Below, piece by piece: positions 1 through 12,900 of a stretch of DNA of 64,000 bases. Numbering within the stretch: the stretch's first letter is position 1; each line of letters starts with the position of its first letter. The notes under the pieces are model-generated. The model saw only the letters and a program-made list of their open reading frames with translations, did not search any database and was not told the origin of the DNA. Made by a program: the position numbers and the translations under genes. Source of the DNA: Onchocerca volvulus (taxonomy: Eukaryota; Nematoda; Chromadorea; Rhabditida; Onchocercidae); the NCBI GenBank assembly GCA_000499405.2, contig HG738140.1, positions 11,807,560-11,871,559 on the forward strand. Direction: 5' to 3'.

Positions 1-2347
1 TCCTTTTCCTTTTCTTTATCACGAGTTGAATCACGATCTTTACTCCGGATATCACTCTTTTCCTTTTCACGCTCAACATCTCGATTGAAACGTTTGCGTT
101 CCTCCTCACTTTCACTTTCTTCACAAGAACATTCACCACCACTGCACGAACATGAGCAACTAGAATTTACGATAATAATCATTATGTTATGTGAATTTAC
201 ATCGATTACTTATTATGTACAAGAAATTAGTCGCTATTTACATTTAACAGAGCTAATATGCATTCCTTCATCATAAATATGCTCGTCGATAATCATACTT
301 TAATACTTATTTTAATTGATAGAAATGGAATCAAAGAAAGGCAGAATAGATAATTTTCGGATCAGTTCTCTAAAACTTTTTTTTCTGAACTTTGTTGTTC
401 ATACAAAGTGCTAAAAATTGTGGAAAAAATTAGAAGCCTTACTCTGATGAACATCTTGACTCGTTCCTTACTTGAATTTCTGTGGTTGATGATGCAAGGG
501 CAGCTTTACGAGCTGCTATTTTAGCCTTCAAATTTTCTACTTCGAATTCATCAGCGCTTAAATCGTATTTATCCAAATCGGCATCATTTTCATCTTCTTC
601 CTCTTCCTCTTCCATCTTTGAGAAAAAAATTAAGATGCAATTTTAAACAGAAATTTACATTATCTTTAATGTACCATTTAACAACATGACACCAAAGCAC
701 GCTGGACATGTTCCAGGCATATAGTTCTCAACTAATTTTTATCACATTCAACTCCCTCACATAAAACTATCATGGCATTTCACAAAAGATAAGAAGAAAA
801 AAAAAACTACCTTATTCAATATGACTAATGTTCTAAACAGTACTTCTAACAAAAAGTAAAAAGCAAACCTCAGCATGTTGCATACCTCTTCATCGTTGTC
901 ACCAGACAGAGCCTCTTTGGTATCGCTTTTCATCTCCTTAATTTTTTCTTTTTCTTCATCACTTTCCCTCTCGTTGTATTTCGTAGATTCTTCTGATTCA
1001 GTAATCTTATGCTCCTGAAGTACAAGGTATTGTGAGAAGATACCGGTACAAATCAGTATCATTACTTTGAATTATCTATCAACGAAATTATCCCATCTTT
1101 TGTGAAGATAAGATCATGTATGAATCGGAACTTCTGAGAAAATTCCTGACAATATATAATAAACATTCTTGCTTGATCTATTCCGCAGTTTGACTCTGAC
1201 TTCTATTGATGTTTTAATAGTTCAAGGTTAAAACTCTGGGGAGTATATTCTGCTATATTTTGATATTTTCAATCATGTTTATCAATTCTTCATAGGAAAC
1301 TAAAATAAACTATTCAAATATTCAAATCAGAATATATCCATGAAATTTTGTCAATGAATATAAAATAATCAACACCTCTTCCATTTTGTAATCTAATTTT
1401 CGTCGCTTCTTTTTACGACCAAATTCATCAAACTCTTCGTCATCTTCTCGTTCGATATATTCAACATTCTGTCGATCCATATATCCACCACCGTAACCTG
1501 AAAATGACGCACCATTGCAAGTAAATTTCCACTTCACCTACTTGATTATTATCATAAAATCTCATTTCTTTACTATTAAATCAGACATGTTCACTAATTC
1601 ATTAAACTCATAAACTTCTTTGTCTAATTACTTATTTAATTATTTTACAAAACATACCAGTTCGTACTTCCAGATCACCCAATTTTGGTGCATTACATAT
1701 ATTACACGCTGTTCTTCGCGCCCAATTTACATTGCCACATCTAAAATTTGGTGATAAACGTTGATAACTAGCAGTAATTCCTTCACTATAGTAGGAACTG
1801 ATCGACATCTAATTTTGTCAGTGTCTGTTATTTTTGCTAGTGCTTTTTCTGTCTTATTACACAAAGACTATGTATGTAAAGCTACATACACTCATAATGA
1901 ATAAACTTGACAGCTCACAAATTTTTCAAACAAATATTATAGCTAAATCGGTTACTTAGTAATTATTTTAATTTTACAATATCATTATAATTCAGTTCCC
2001 CAACATGAGTTTCGATTTGAGTAAAATATGCAATAATCTCAAGAAAAAGAAAAGTAAAGTGGATCTAACTTAGTGCACGCCCAATCTTCAGCAGCAAACA
2101 ATCCCTTTGACTTTTCTGCTGCATCTTTTCCAATTTCACGGCCCACACGATTCTTCGAACGTGGTTTAGCCTTGCCGCAACGTTCGCATACGCTAACACG
2201 ATCTGCGTTGATGTATGCACATTTCGCATCAATACATGCCCATTCACCTTCACGTAAAGCGCGCCGGTGAGTGCTTGATGCAGTGACTACGCTTGAGGCC
2301 ATTTGACGTTGTCGTTCTAAGTAACGTGAAGCATCATCTGAACTCAT
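1..2347 (-). CDS. ZRANB2: ZRANB2-like RanBP2-type zinc finger splicing factor (3' partial)
   Basis: This is a nuclear RNA-binding protein; the family acts in alternative splicing through two RanBP2-type zinc fingers and a charged tail. Exons that join in phase on the minus strand are 2347-2070, 1740-1658, 1497-1376, 1014-886, 615-443 and 159-1, and the tail continues past the left edge. Finger 1 has Cys38, 43, 54 and 57. Finger 2 has Cys91, 94, 105 and 108 around the RNA-binding core NVNWARR. The family signature after finger 2 is clear: RTGYGGGYMDRQNVEYIERE followed by EFDEFGRKKKRR, then acidic and lysine-rich stretches and DLDKYDLSADE. The last two exons encode a Cys/Ser/Glu stretch and a K/E/R/D-rich tail instead of a long RS repeat, at least within the window. 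The start at 2347 opens the longest frame. Divergently arranged with the SLC12 gene. Identity is firm; the exon 5-6 junction is my best phase-consistent choice. Confidence 0.9.
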
Positions 2348-3912
2348 TTTACAATATGTCTCAAACTGAAATGAAGCTTTTTTATATGAATGAAAAAATA
2401 TGCATGCAGATGAGCACTTCAGTTAGAAATATGAGTGTTAGTGCTTTCGCGACATATACATAAATAAGATCGTTAATGATTGAGTATGTGAGCATTTTTG
2501 TGATAAAATGGAAATAAGTAAATAAATATGGGCAAAAATTAGTATGGATACAGTAATAATAACAAGGAAAAACATATATACATCAGTTTAATAAGACAAA
2601 AAATCGAATTCTATGAAATTTCAAACTTGAGAAAACCGTACTTTTAAAATCAAAAATTAAACACCAAGAATTTCAGAGGTTCCTGACCCCCCTAACATGA
2701 AGAATCCAGTATCGCTCAGCATGCTCCCATACTGTACCATGTAGAGAAGATGAATGCGAGGTCGACTACCATTGTCAATTACCGTATTTCATGTTATCGG
2801 TTTGAGAACCATCGCGTTAATAACCGCGATAAAATTTGTTTTAACATAGTATACTCGTAAGAAATACCGACTGATAACGGTGGTTGTGTTAAATTTTTGT
2901 CGATTCAACTCAATTAATCTTTCGATAACATTAAATTTAAATTTTTCGATAAGGTCAGCAGCATATGGACTATAACGAATTCGCACAACCTTAGTTATTT
3001 AATGGTCACGTTTAATAAATCTATCAAGTTCTCATTTCATGAAATAACTTTTTTATTTTCCCTTTTTTTTTTCACTTTTGATTTACGTATTAGATTTATT
3101 TACTTGGATAGATTTTATATGGATATAATTTTTGATATACATTTCGATGTTATGCAAATGCATTCACAAATGTAAGCATTTCAATCTCTTGCTGTATGAG
3201 ATCGTAATATCATAATGAGGAAGATTATCAAATTCGTATGTTATCTTTTTTTGTTTTTAATAAGTATTCAATCAATTCTCGTCATGAATGTTACTTATTA
3301 TTTAAATCAAGCAGTCTAACAATTTATCAACGGAAAAAATTATAAAATTCTGTAAAAGACCATAAAGATTTTAATTTTTGATTTAATTTTGCGATAAAAT
3401 GATTTTCTAATTTCTAAACTTTATATTTGTAAAAAAGAAAAAAAAAGGAAAAGAAAAAGAAAAAAAATTATAAGAAATTTAGAATAAAAACATTTTTTGA
3501 AATTAAATTGAGTGCTTTTTGTGGGTTAATCTATGATTTTTATCTTTTGTTTCTATCTGCAATGTTGGAAAATTCAATTCAATTAAACGATTTAAATCTA
3601 TTTGCAATAATTTTAAAATTATAAACTATCAATTATTATTAGACAAAAATGATACAATACAAAATATAATTTACATTTTCTTCAGATAAAGCGAAAAGCT
3701 TAGCATTTAAGACTTCATAACAGAATGTTTTTGTGATACATATGGAGTACAATGCTCAATTTAAATTTAATTTTCATATTACAAAAAGTCCAAACAGTGT
3801 CAAATGGTCAACCATAGTTTTCATCCGCTGTTTTCAATTATTTTTTTGAAAGAACAGATAAGACATTCATTGTTGTTGGAATTCACATCGAAAGAGGTCG
3901 CATTTTAAGTGA
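2348..3912. other. Divergent intergenic region between ZRANB2 and SLC12 genes
   Basis: There is no coding signal I can support. The region must hold the upstream regions of two divergent genes. It contains an A-rich purine run near 3433-3470 and general AT-rich sequence. No TATA-type or other promoter motif stands out. Confidence 0.5.
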
Positions 3913-6900
3913 ATGAGGAAATTGATAGCTGAAAAAGAAGTGTCGGCTAAAGTTGGAAATGTCGAAGAAGTTGGTGACCGTAATTACCATAAAATGAACA
4001 ACTTACCATTGGCTGACACACCTAAGGAAAATCTATCAGAGGAGGAGAGTTCGGATGAAGGTTACGTATACTTTCATCATTTATATTTCAACTTTTGAAT
4101 TACCCATTTTATTTAATAAAATTAATCTATCTCATGAAACTATATGGTACCGTAATTAAAGGATACTATACTGGCATGAACTTATGAATTCAATGGCTAA
4201 TACCAAATGGTATGAGAGGATAGAAATGTAGTACCTCAAAGTGGTCTTAAGTTTAAATAATATTTCATGTAGTACCTCAAAGTGGTTTTAAGCTTAAATA
4301 ATATTTCTGCCATATTCTGCATTTGAATTCTCGGAGACTTTTAGTAAAGAGGACAAATAAATGTATTTCAAAAAAGAGACAGGAACTCGGAACTTCGAAT
4401 CATCATTCGCAAATTGACGATTTTAGATTTGAGACATTCTATTATATGTTTTATTATTGCCACATCTGCATCCATTAATTTTTGATCTCCTATAAAAAAA
4501 AAATAGAAATGTGACAGTTGGCATGACAAGATTTATCCATAATAAAATCAGAATTAGAATACTAATAAATTCAACAGATGCTCTAAACTATTGTTCTATT
4601 ATATTATCAATTATGAATACATTCCATTATTGTAATATTTCATTTTTTATTTTTTTAAATTCTAATTTTATTAAAACAAGCATAAACAAAGACATTCATA
4701 CCTTTTTGCAGTTGTAAATGCTAAAAATACTTCATTCGTATTTCGATTGCGAAAAAGTCTATCGACGACGAGACATAATATACGACGTATCATAAATACT
4801 ATTCCTGTGCAAGTAAGAGATAACGTTGTTTGTTCACATTCATGCGATTTACTTTTTGTTCGAATTAAATTTATACGAAGAAAATGTGCTTAACGTATAG
4901 AAAGCATTATCATATCATAGTTTATAATAATTTGCAGGATGACAATCCATCGTATGGTCGCGGAACTTTGGGAGTTTTCTCGGGTGTTTACATCAGTTAT
5001 ATGCAAAATATTCTCCTCCTTGCTCTTATATTTCTTCGTTTACCGTGGATTGTTGGTATTCTGAGTTTAAGTTTAACGGCAGTTACAATTCTTCTCGTCT
5101 TTACAGCGGTATTTTGCTATGTATTACATTCATTGTAATTCTTCAAGATAATGAAATTTGAAATTTTATTTTTAAATTTAATCAAAAAATTTTTTCTTAT
5201 TTTAAATTCACCACTAATTTTGAACGAAAATTTCCAAAGAATGGCTATCTAATTTATTCATTGTATCATACTACATGATTAACGGTTCTTATATGAAAAT
5301 ATGGATTACAAGATACAAACTCCTCGAAAAAAAAAACCTACGTTTTATCTAATTAATTTATTAATTAAGCTGCTTTGATTTATGGAAATAAAATAAATTT
5401 CCATTTTTTACATTTAGATTTTATTCTCGTCGTTTTCGATTGCAGCAGTTGCAACGAACGGAAGTGATCGTTTATATGGTGGTCCATTTACTACAATTGC
5501 TTACAGTTTGGGCAGTCGAATAGCGCTTGTTGGTAGGCAAATTAACCTGGTTAATTAATAATTAATTAGCTAACAGTGATCGAATATTAAAGAATCTTAA
5601 GTGACAAGTGGATGAAATAAGGGAAAATTCAAAGTGAATTAAAGAGATCTTATTTGTTAGTGTTATGTTAAGTCCATCTAACTTCAAAATACAGTTTTAA
5701 GTAAACAAATAAAGTATGTCATTAATGCAATAAATTAGAATCTGACAATGCATATGTATTTCGAAAGTCAGTTTCACGTTATCCACGTAGAAGCTCATAT
5801 TGAATTTACTGATGAAATACGAATAAAATGAATGTTCATTTGTACTTGTCGCATTATATAATACATATATTTTTCATTAATTATTTCCAATTATCTATTT
5901 GTGCATTCCATAAAGCATTGTCAAACTTCCTTAGATACCTTTAAAGTTTCATTTATAACTTAAGACTTATTATTACAGTTGGAGTGATGCTTTGCTTAGC
6001 AAATTGCGGTTTTACTGGAATATGCTTAACAATATGTACTCAGCTAATTCAGCAATATATTCTGACGCCAAATTTAATACAGCCAGATTTAGTGAAGCTT
6101 GCGTTTGGAAATGTTAGTTTATGAAAAGTTCTCAATGTTTCTATCGTAATCACGACTGGTAATGTGTAGAATAAATGAAGCAAAAAATAAGAAACCAAGC
6201 AGAATTGGAAGTTTTAAATACATCTCAGTGCATGCTTTAAATCATCAGGAAGGCTTATTCTGCACCTATTAACTCGAACAAGATATTTAATTGGGAACCT
6301 ACTAATTATATTTTTAAAATACATAAGCCAAAAATAAGTTTTGCTACTGAAATAAAAAATAATTGATTAAATGATTTCAACATTTTTATCTGACTCCAAC
6401 TTTCAGTTGGGACTTTTAAAATTCATAAATTGACTTTCCACTTATTTAAATTAGTAGGAATACTTTACTTCTTTTTTGCAAATATATAAAATGAAATTTG
6501 ATAAAAATTTGTTTCGAATAGCTAAAGAACAAAGTAAGCAACAATTCATTTCCACTTGAATGGAATTTTAATATGAATTATGAATTTTAGAAAAATTCAA
6601 TAAAAAAACGGAAGTTTAGAATGAATTGCTTGTTGAACCATTATCACTAATTATATAAAATGGAACTTGAGAAAACTTGTGATCGAATTATAACGACTGA
6701 ATGATTTCATCATTAACATTACTAATCATTTACTACAAGCGCTTTATTATTCGAATCACTGCACGAAAATTAGTTCAGAAATTATCAAAATTTGAACTGA
6801 ATTCATTAACTGAAGCTTAAAAGTTTTTTCCTTTTCTTTTAGAATCGCAAAGCTATACAAGAATTGTATAAAGAACCGTATGATATACATCTTATCTTGC

Positions 6901-9900
6901 TTACTGTCTTTTTGATTCTCATAACACTGTTTAATAGCTTTGGAAAGCGAATCGTCAAATGTGAGATTTCTTTTGAAGAGATGAGAAATTTCTAAAAACT
7001 GAAAAAAGAGATGAGAAAAATATGATCATATACCTTTTTATCCTTCATATTTGCTACTTGGAATCTTTTCAAATGTTTAGGAATCATGATATCAGTGATA
7101 AGAAACATTATCTCTTGTGATATCACTAATAAATCAAAAACAATCGTTAGATTTTGCGGTAGCACTGCTGTATCTGCTATACCGTATGCAATGGTGAGGT
7201 TAAAATACGATTTTAGTTAAAAAAATATTAAAAAGCTACGGAAGTGATCGTAGACAACTGATCCATAAATTTTCCAATCATTTCATTCATTAATGAATGT
7301 TATCTTCCAGGGATTTGTTGGATACCTTTTACAGTATTTGCCGTTTTACTTGTTCATATTTTCGTCTCTGCCATTACAAAGATCATTCAACAGGATACCG
7401 ATTTGCGATGCATCCATGAACCCATCGAAATAATTCCAAGTAATTCTTCCTTTAATATGTGCTAAAAAATATGATTTTCCTTTTTATATCGTAAATCAAA
7501 TAAACTGAGAAGACAGTATTTATTTTGGATTCATTATTTTACTTTATTTCATAATGTTTTGTATGATTTAATGAATTTGAACCGTGCAATTACATTCTCC
7601 AAGAACAGTATAATTTTCTGATTAATGCTTAATGATGAAATTTGACGTAATATAATTAATGTAAATAATGAAAATGAAGATATAAAAAAAATTAGTCAAA
7701 ACCTATCATTCAAATATATTTTATCATGGATGATAATTCTTTTGTCCTAAAAAAGAACAAAAATTATTCGAAATTTAAATTTTCCAGAAGATCATTATTA
7801 TGATCAGGTCCCAGTGCTACTTTATCTGTCACCAAACTATACAACAGTATCATCATTAAGTGCCACAACTGTTCAGCCATCTGATATGAAATATTTTTGC
7901 GAGTAAATTATGAGAAACAGTTCCCCTTAAAAATACTTTAATTATAGGAAAATTGTAAATGTTTATAAATACAAATATCTTTTTAAAATGTGACAAATGT
8001 AAATATTTTTACAAAAGTTGAATAAATAGTAAATAATATTATGAATAATTATTGAAACAAGTAGAAATTAACAATTGAATTAGATCAATGATTTAAACGA
8101 AGGAAATATAAAAGAGATAACAAACTGAACTATAAATTAACAAATTTTATCGATTAATATTTGATAGTCTTTATGATATTTTTATAAACTTCTGAACTTT
8201 TTAAAGATATAACATTCTTCTGTTTTTGAAATCAAACTACTTCTCAAATTGTTTGCTCGCTGCTGTATTTTGCTTTAATTTCAGTTTAACTTCATTTTTA
8301 ATATTCAATCAATTCTTTCTTTCAAAGAAAAAAATGAAGTAGGATTGATTTTATCATTTTTAGCTTCAAGTAATATAAGTTTTCTATTTGTGATCCACCC
8401 AAAAAAATTTGGACAAACAGATCTTCTTAGGTTTTTTTGTAAACTAAAGGTTGAAAATAGATTTCATTCTTTATCAATCTTTACTTTATTAGAAAAATAG
8501 CTTTCTCAGATCCTAAATAAATAGGTTATTCGAGCAAAAAATCATTTTCAGATTTAGCTTTAGAAATTGAGAAATTCATTTTAGTTTACTTTACCTATTT
8601 TAAACCTTCTCCTCAGCTTAAATTCATACCTGGCCAATCTCGAAAAATATCATATTCCTTTCTTCAGATATTCATTCTATGCAATGAATTGTACTTCCAA
8701 TAATATAGTCCATTGTCAATGGAACAATTTTCGTTTGAAAACATTTGAATGGAACTTCAAAGTGTTCAAATCGAATTTGCAATATCATATCATTGATATT
8801 AGCAATATAAGAAGTTTTGACTGGCGAGATATCATCTATGACATATATTTCTTTGAGAGTATTTTCACCGGTGTTAGTTGAATTTTCATTGAAATACTTG
8901 GAAAATTCACAAAACTCATCATAAAGTGAACTAAAACTTATAGAAAGAGAGAGACGATAAGATCTTCCCTGAAGATTCTGAAATCAAACAGAACTTAGAA
9001 ATCAGAGAAATTGCATATTATATTGTAGAATGAACAATTCCTCACGATATTTATTTACTAATATACTTAAAGTTTAATTGATCTTAGACTTCTGTATCCA
9101 AACATCTTAAGTTAAATTATTTAAACAAAACGGCAACTTGATAAATTGATGCATATAAAAATCAAGAACAAATTTTTTTTTTTTTTTTTTTTTACTCAAT
9201 GAAGCTCTGAAATTCATAAATCTCTTCTGGAAAGTTACAAAAGAAAGTCTTTGAAAGTTTTCAAGAATTTCAAGAATTATTGTCGAGAATTACTTTGTCG
9301 TTTCTCTCTCTCAGGATAATATAAAATTTGCATCAATTACCGGTTGTGCACTTCTCCTATTACCATTATTCACGGGTAGTATTTGTGGTATTAATATTTC
9401 ATCGACGCTAAAATCACCAACCAAAAATATTCCTACCGGAATATTTAGCAGCTTGCTAACAATGCTTTTGGTGAGAAATTTTGCCTTTTAAAAGTTTCGA
9501 AAAGTTTCATATTTCTTAATTTTAAAAGAAAAAAATTTTTACTCGCATATTTGTTATAACAAAAATCTTAAATAATTATTTTATAGTTAATAACATTATT
9601 AACTTGTGCATTGGCACTTGGCATAGAACGTCATCTATTATTAGATAAATTTGGATATGGAACTTATCCGAGTTTTCCGATCATCTTTACGGTTATCACT
9701 TCTCTAAACTTTTTTGAAAAAAAAAAGATTTTTTAATTTTACAAAGTTTTATCAAACATTAATTGAATAAAATGATTTCGAATTTAGAGATTTCTTTCTT
9801 TTTTTTTTGTTTTCAGATTTCTGGCCCAATAGTGCTTATCACGGGTTTAATACTGATGTCAATTGCTGCTGCAATTCAGAGTATGTATAGTAAGTTGTTT

Positions 9901-12900
9901 ACTTCGAATTTGATTATTTATCGATTAACTAAATTTTTTAGTAAAAATTGACTTTTTTTTTTCTTTCCAAATCAGACTCCAATAATTGCATATTGAATAT
10001 AGGAACCATCTAATTAATAAAGTTTCTAACAAAAAAGTAAATATATCTTTTGTCGATAACAAATTGAGCAAATCAATTTGACGAAAATCATTTAGAAGCA
10101 TTTAAGAAAGAGACGACGAAAATAACCAAATTAATATTAACTTATTAATTAATGACATTGAAAAATCACATAAATAAAAGTGCAAAAGATATGCCAATAT
10201 GCCATGAATAATGTTATTTAATCATTAATAAATTAGCAATTTTTTCTTGATTAAATAAAATGAATTATTAATTTTTTTAATCGAAAAAATTAAGAAACGA
10301 CATAATAAAAATTATTAATTAATCATTGCTTTGAAAGTATATACAATTAAGAACAGAACAGTTCTTTCAATAGAGCAATAGTAATGAGAATTTCGAACAA
10401 TTGAATTATTTTTCGCCTGCTTTCCAAGTATTTTTATGCTCATCCTGTACATTGATGCAGTGTCACTATTGGTCATTGATGTTTGGTCATTGATGAGCAA
10501 GTTAATTAATGCAATTAGTGTTTGTATAGTTGATTAATGAATGGCTCCTTTATTTTCCGTTAATTTCTTGATCTTTCTTTTTTTTTCAAGCGGCCAAAAG
10601 TTTATTGCTAAGCATTATCACCAGTCATACCGTCCCGCTACCGCGGTTCTTCTATGAGCGAACCAGCAAACGGCGTAAGTTAATTGCTATTGTGATAACA
10701 GCCTTTCTCACTTTGCCATATTTGTTTATCAATAATTTGGATTATATTTCGATTATTGCAAGTAGCTGCATGCTGGTTGCATTAATTGCAATTAATCTTG
10801 GTACGATCATTTGCTCAACGCTTAACTTTCCCAGGTATGATAACAAGTTTGGAAAGTCTTGTGTAAAAGTCGAAAAACTTTTCAATAAAATATTTCAACT
10901 TCAAACACTTCAATTACTACCGCTTGCATTAATTAATAAAGAATAATTTATCCTTCTCTTCACGCATTAATTCGCAATTATAAAAAATCAATTTAGACTT
11001 TTTATATATAAATGATATGTTGTCTTGGTTGCTCGGACGTTATTATTGACTTGATAGCAATAAGGTCAATAAGAATAGGATAATGATAAATATACCTAAA
11101 TAATAAGCAGTTCTAATAATCTTATTTATAGCTATCTTTCAATACTCTTTCCGGAATTCATTTCTTATACATCTTTTATCAGAAATATCCGAAATTTTAT
11201 CCGATTTCCGCCACTTATTTTTTTCAATATTTCAGTTTTCAACCAACATTCCGATTCTTCCGGTCATTCTTCGGCATGCTTGGCATTATTGCTTGTGCTA
11301 TAATGCTTTATGGGTGTAAACCACAAATTGGTATGATAGTAAGTACCACTGCAATCCTAATTTATATAATATTTCCATTACATAGAAGACGATTCCATCG
11401 TGGTACTCCATATGCTATTGTCGTTGATATTGCTAACATGTTGTTATATTCATCAACTCAAAAAAGTACTGCAGGGTAAGATCATTAATATTTGATTTTT
11501 CTTTTTTTTTTTTTTTTTTTTTTTTTCAGAGATTTAGGCTGTTTTGGATTTGCGGAATTGGAAAAGCCAAGGATTAAAATTTTTCTATTGCACCACAAGA
11601 TTGAAATTAGCCGATAGATTATTCAGATTCCTAGTTCGTCTTAATGGAAGAATGATTTGAAATCAGCAAATTGAAGTTAGCTGGAGTGATTGAACCTTTC
11701 TCATTGATCTATTCATCGTAATATAAAGCATTTAGTTTGAAATTATCTGTTGAATTTTTAATTTTTCCAGGATGGTCGAAGAGTTTGGTTCAAAACCTCG
11801 ATGCATTGTTTTCACAAGATTTCCTGCGCCTTGCGACAATCTTCTACGGATGGCTAAGATTTTATCACAAAGTATAGTTTCATTGGCTTCTTTTTTTGGA
11901 TAACAGAAAGTTAGAAGAAAAAGAAGGAGAAGAAAAGACATGGTTTTTTGAAATTTAGTTGGTTCTTACTCAAAAATCCACCAGGTCTTAATTGACAATA
12001 ATAATGTTTGCTGAAAAAATCGAATCGCATATTTAAACAGAACATTTAATCCAATAACTGTCCTTGAGCGATCAAAGCTTCTGTAATTGATGTTCGGTTC
12101 ATTCGGAATTTTCCGTTCTTCTATCATAATCCATTATTTCGAACAATGCTTGCTTATTCCAGATCGTAGCGCACTTTGTTTATCACTTATTCGCGATACG
12201 GGCGATCAGGAAAATATTGGCTCAGAAGATGTGCGAACAGCACGACAATATATGGAATATATCGATTTATCTGGTTATGCTACACAATTTAAGTACCAAA
12301 AAGTATGCTATTCTTAATAATTGCGAATAATGAATGATTAATAACTGGGAAGTATATTGTTGCTCTAAAGAATAAAACTCAAAAATCGATTAGCAGGATA
12401 GATATCTTTGTGATAATTTCCGAAAATTATCTGCAAATTTCCACTCAAGTATTCGATCTTAAGATCATCAAGATTTTATTATGATCCTACATAGTATAAG
12501 ATCCATCTCATAAATAAAAATACGATGGAAATAAAATTAATGAAATTTAATTTAGTCTATCCTTATAATAGCTGTGGTTAATAATAAACTTATTAAGGAT
12601 GAAATTATTTTAAGATGTTAGCAATAAATCATTTTGTTTAATCCAACTGTTGAATAATTTGACAGTAATTAAAATGGTTTTCAGATTAGTTCCTTGCATT
12701 CAATTGCATCCGCATTAGCAAGTTGTTGTGGTTTGGGAGTTTTTCAATCAAATACAGTTATAATCGAATATCCATCGCAGTTGATTATTATTATCAATTC
12801 CATTTTATTTTAATAAAAACTTATTCAAATCTTCAGAAAATTTTAATTTAAAATTTTTGCATTTAATTCTTCGAGATCATCGTATTGATTGCTTCAGAGC

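Noticed and set aside
11530..11640. A segment reading NWKSQGLKFF, which resembles the KCC 'NWRPQ' block
   Set aside because: It cannot be joined in phase to the exon ending at 11475. The next exon (11771-11871, with GSKPRCIVFTRFPAPCDN) aligns better to that block and joins in phase, so this likeness is chance within the intron.
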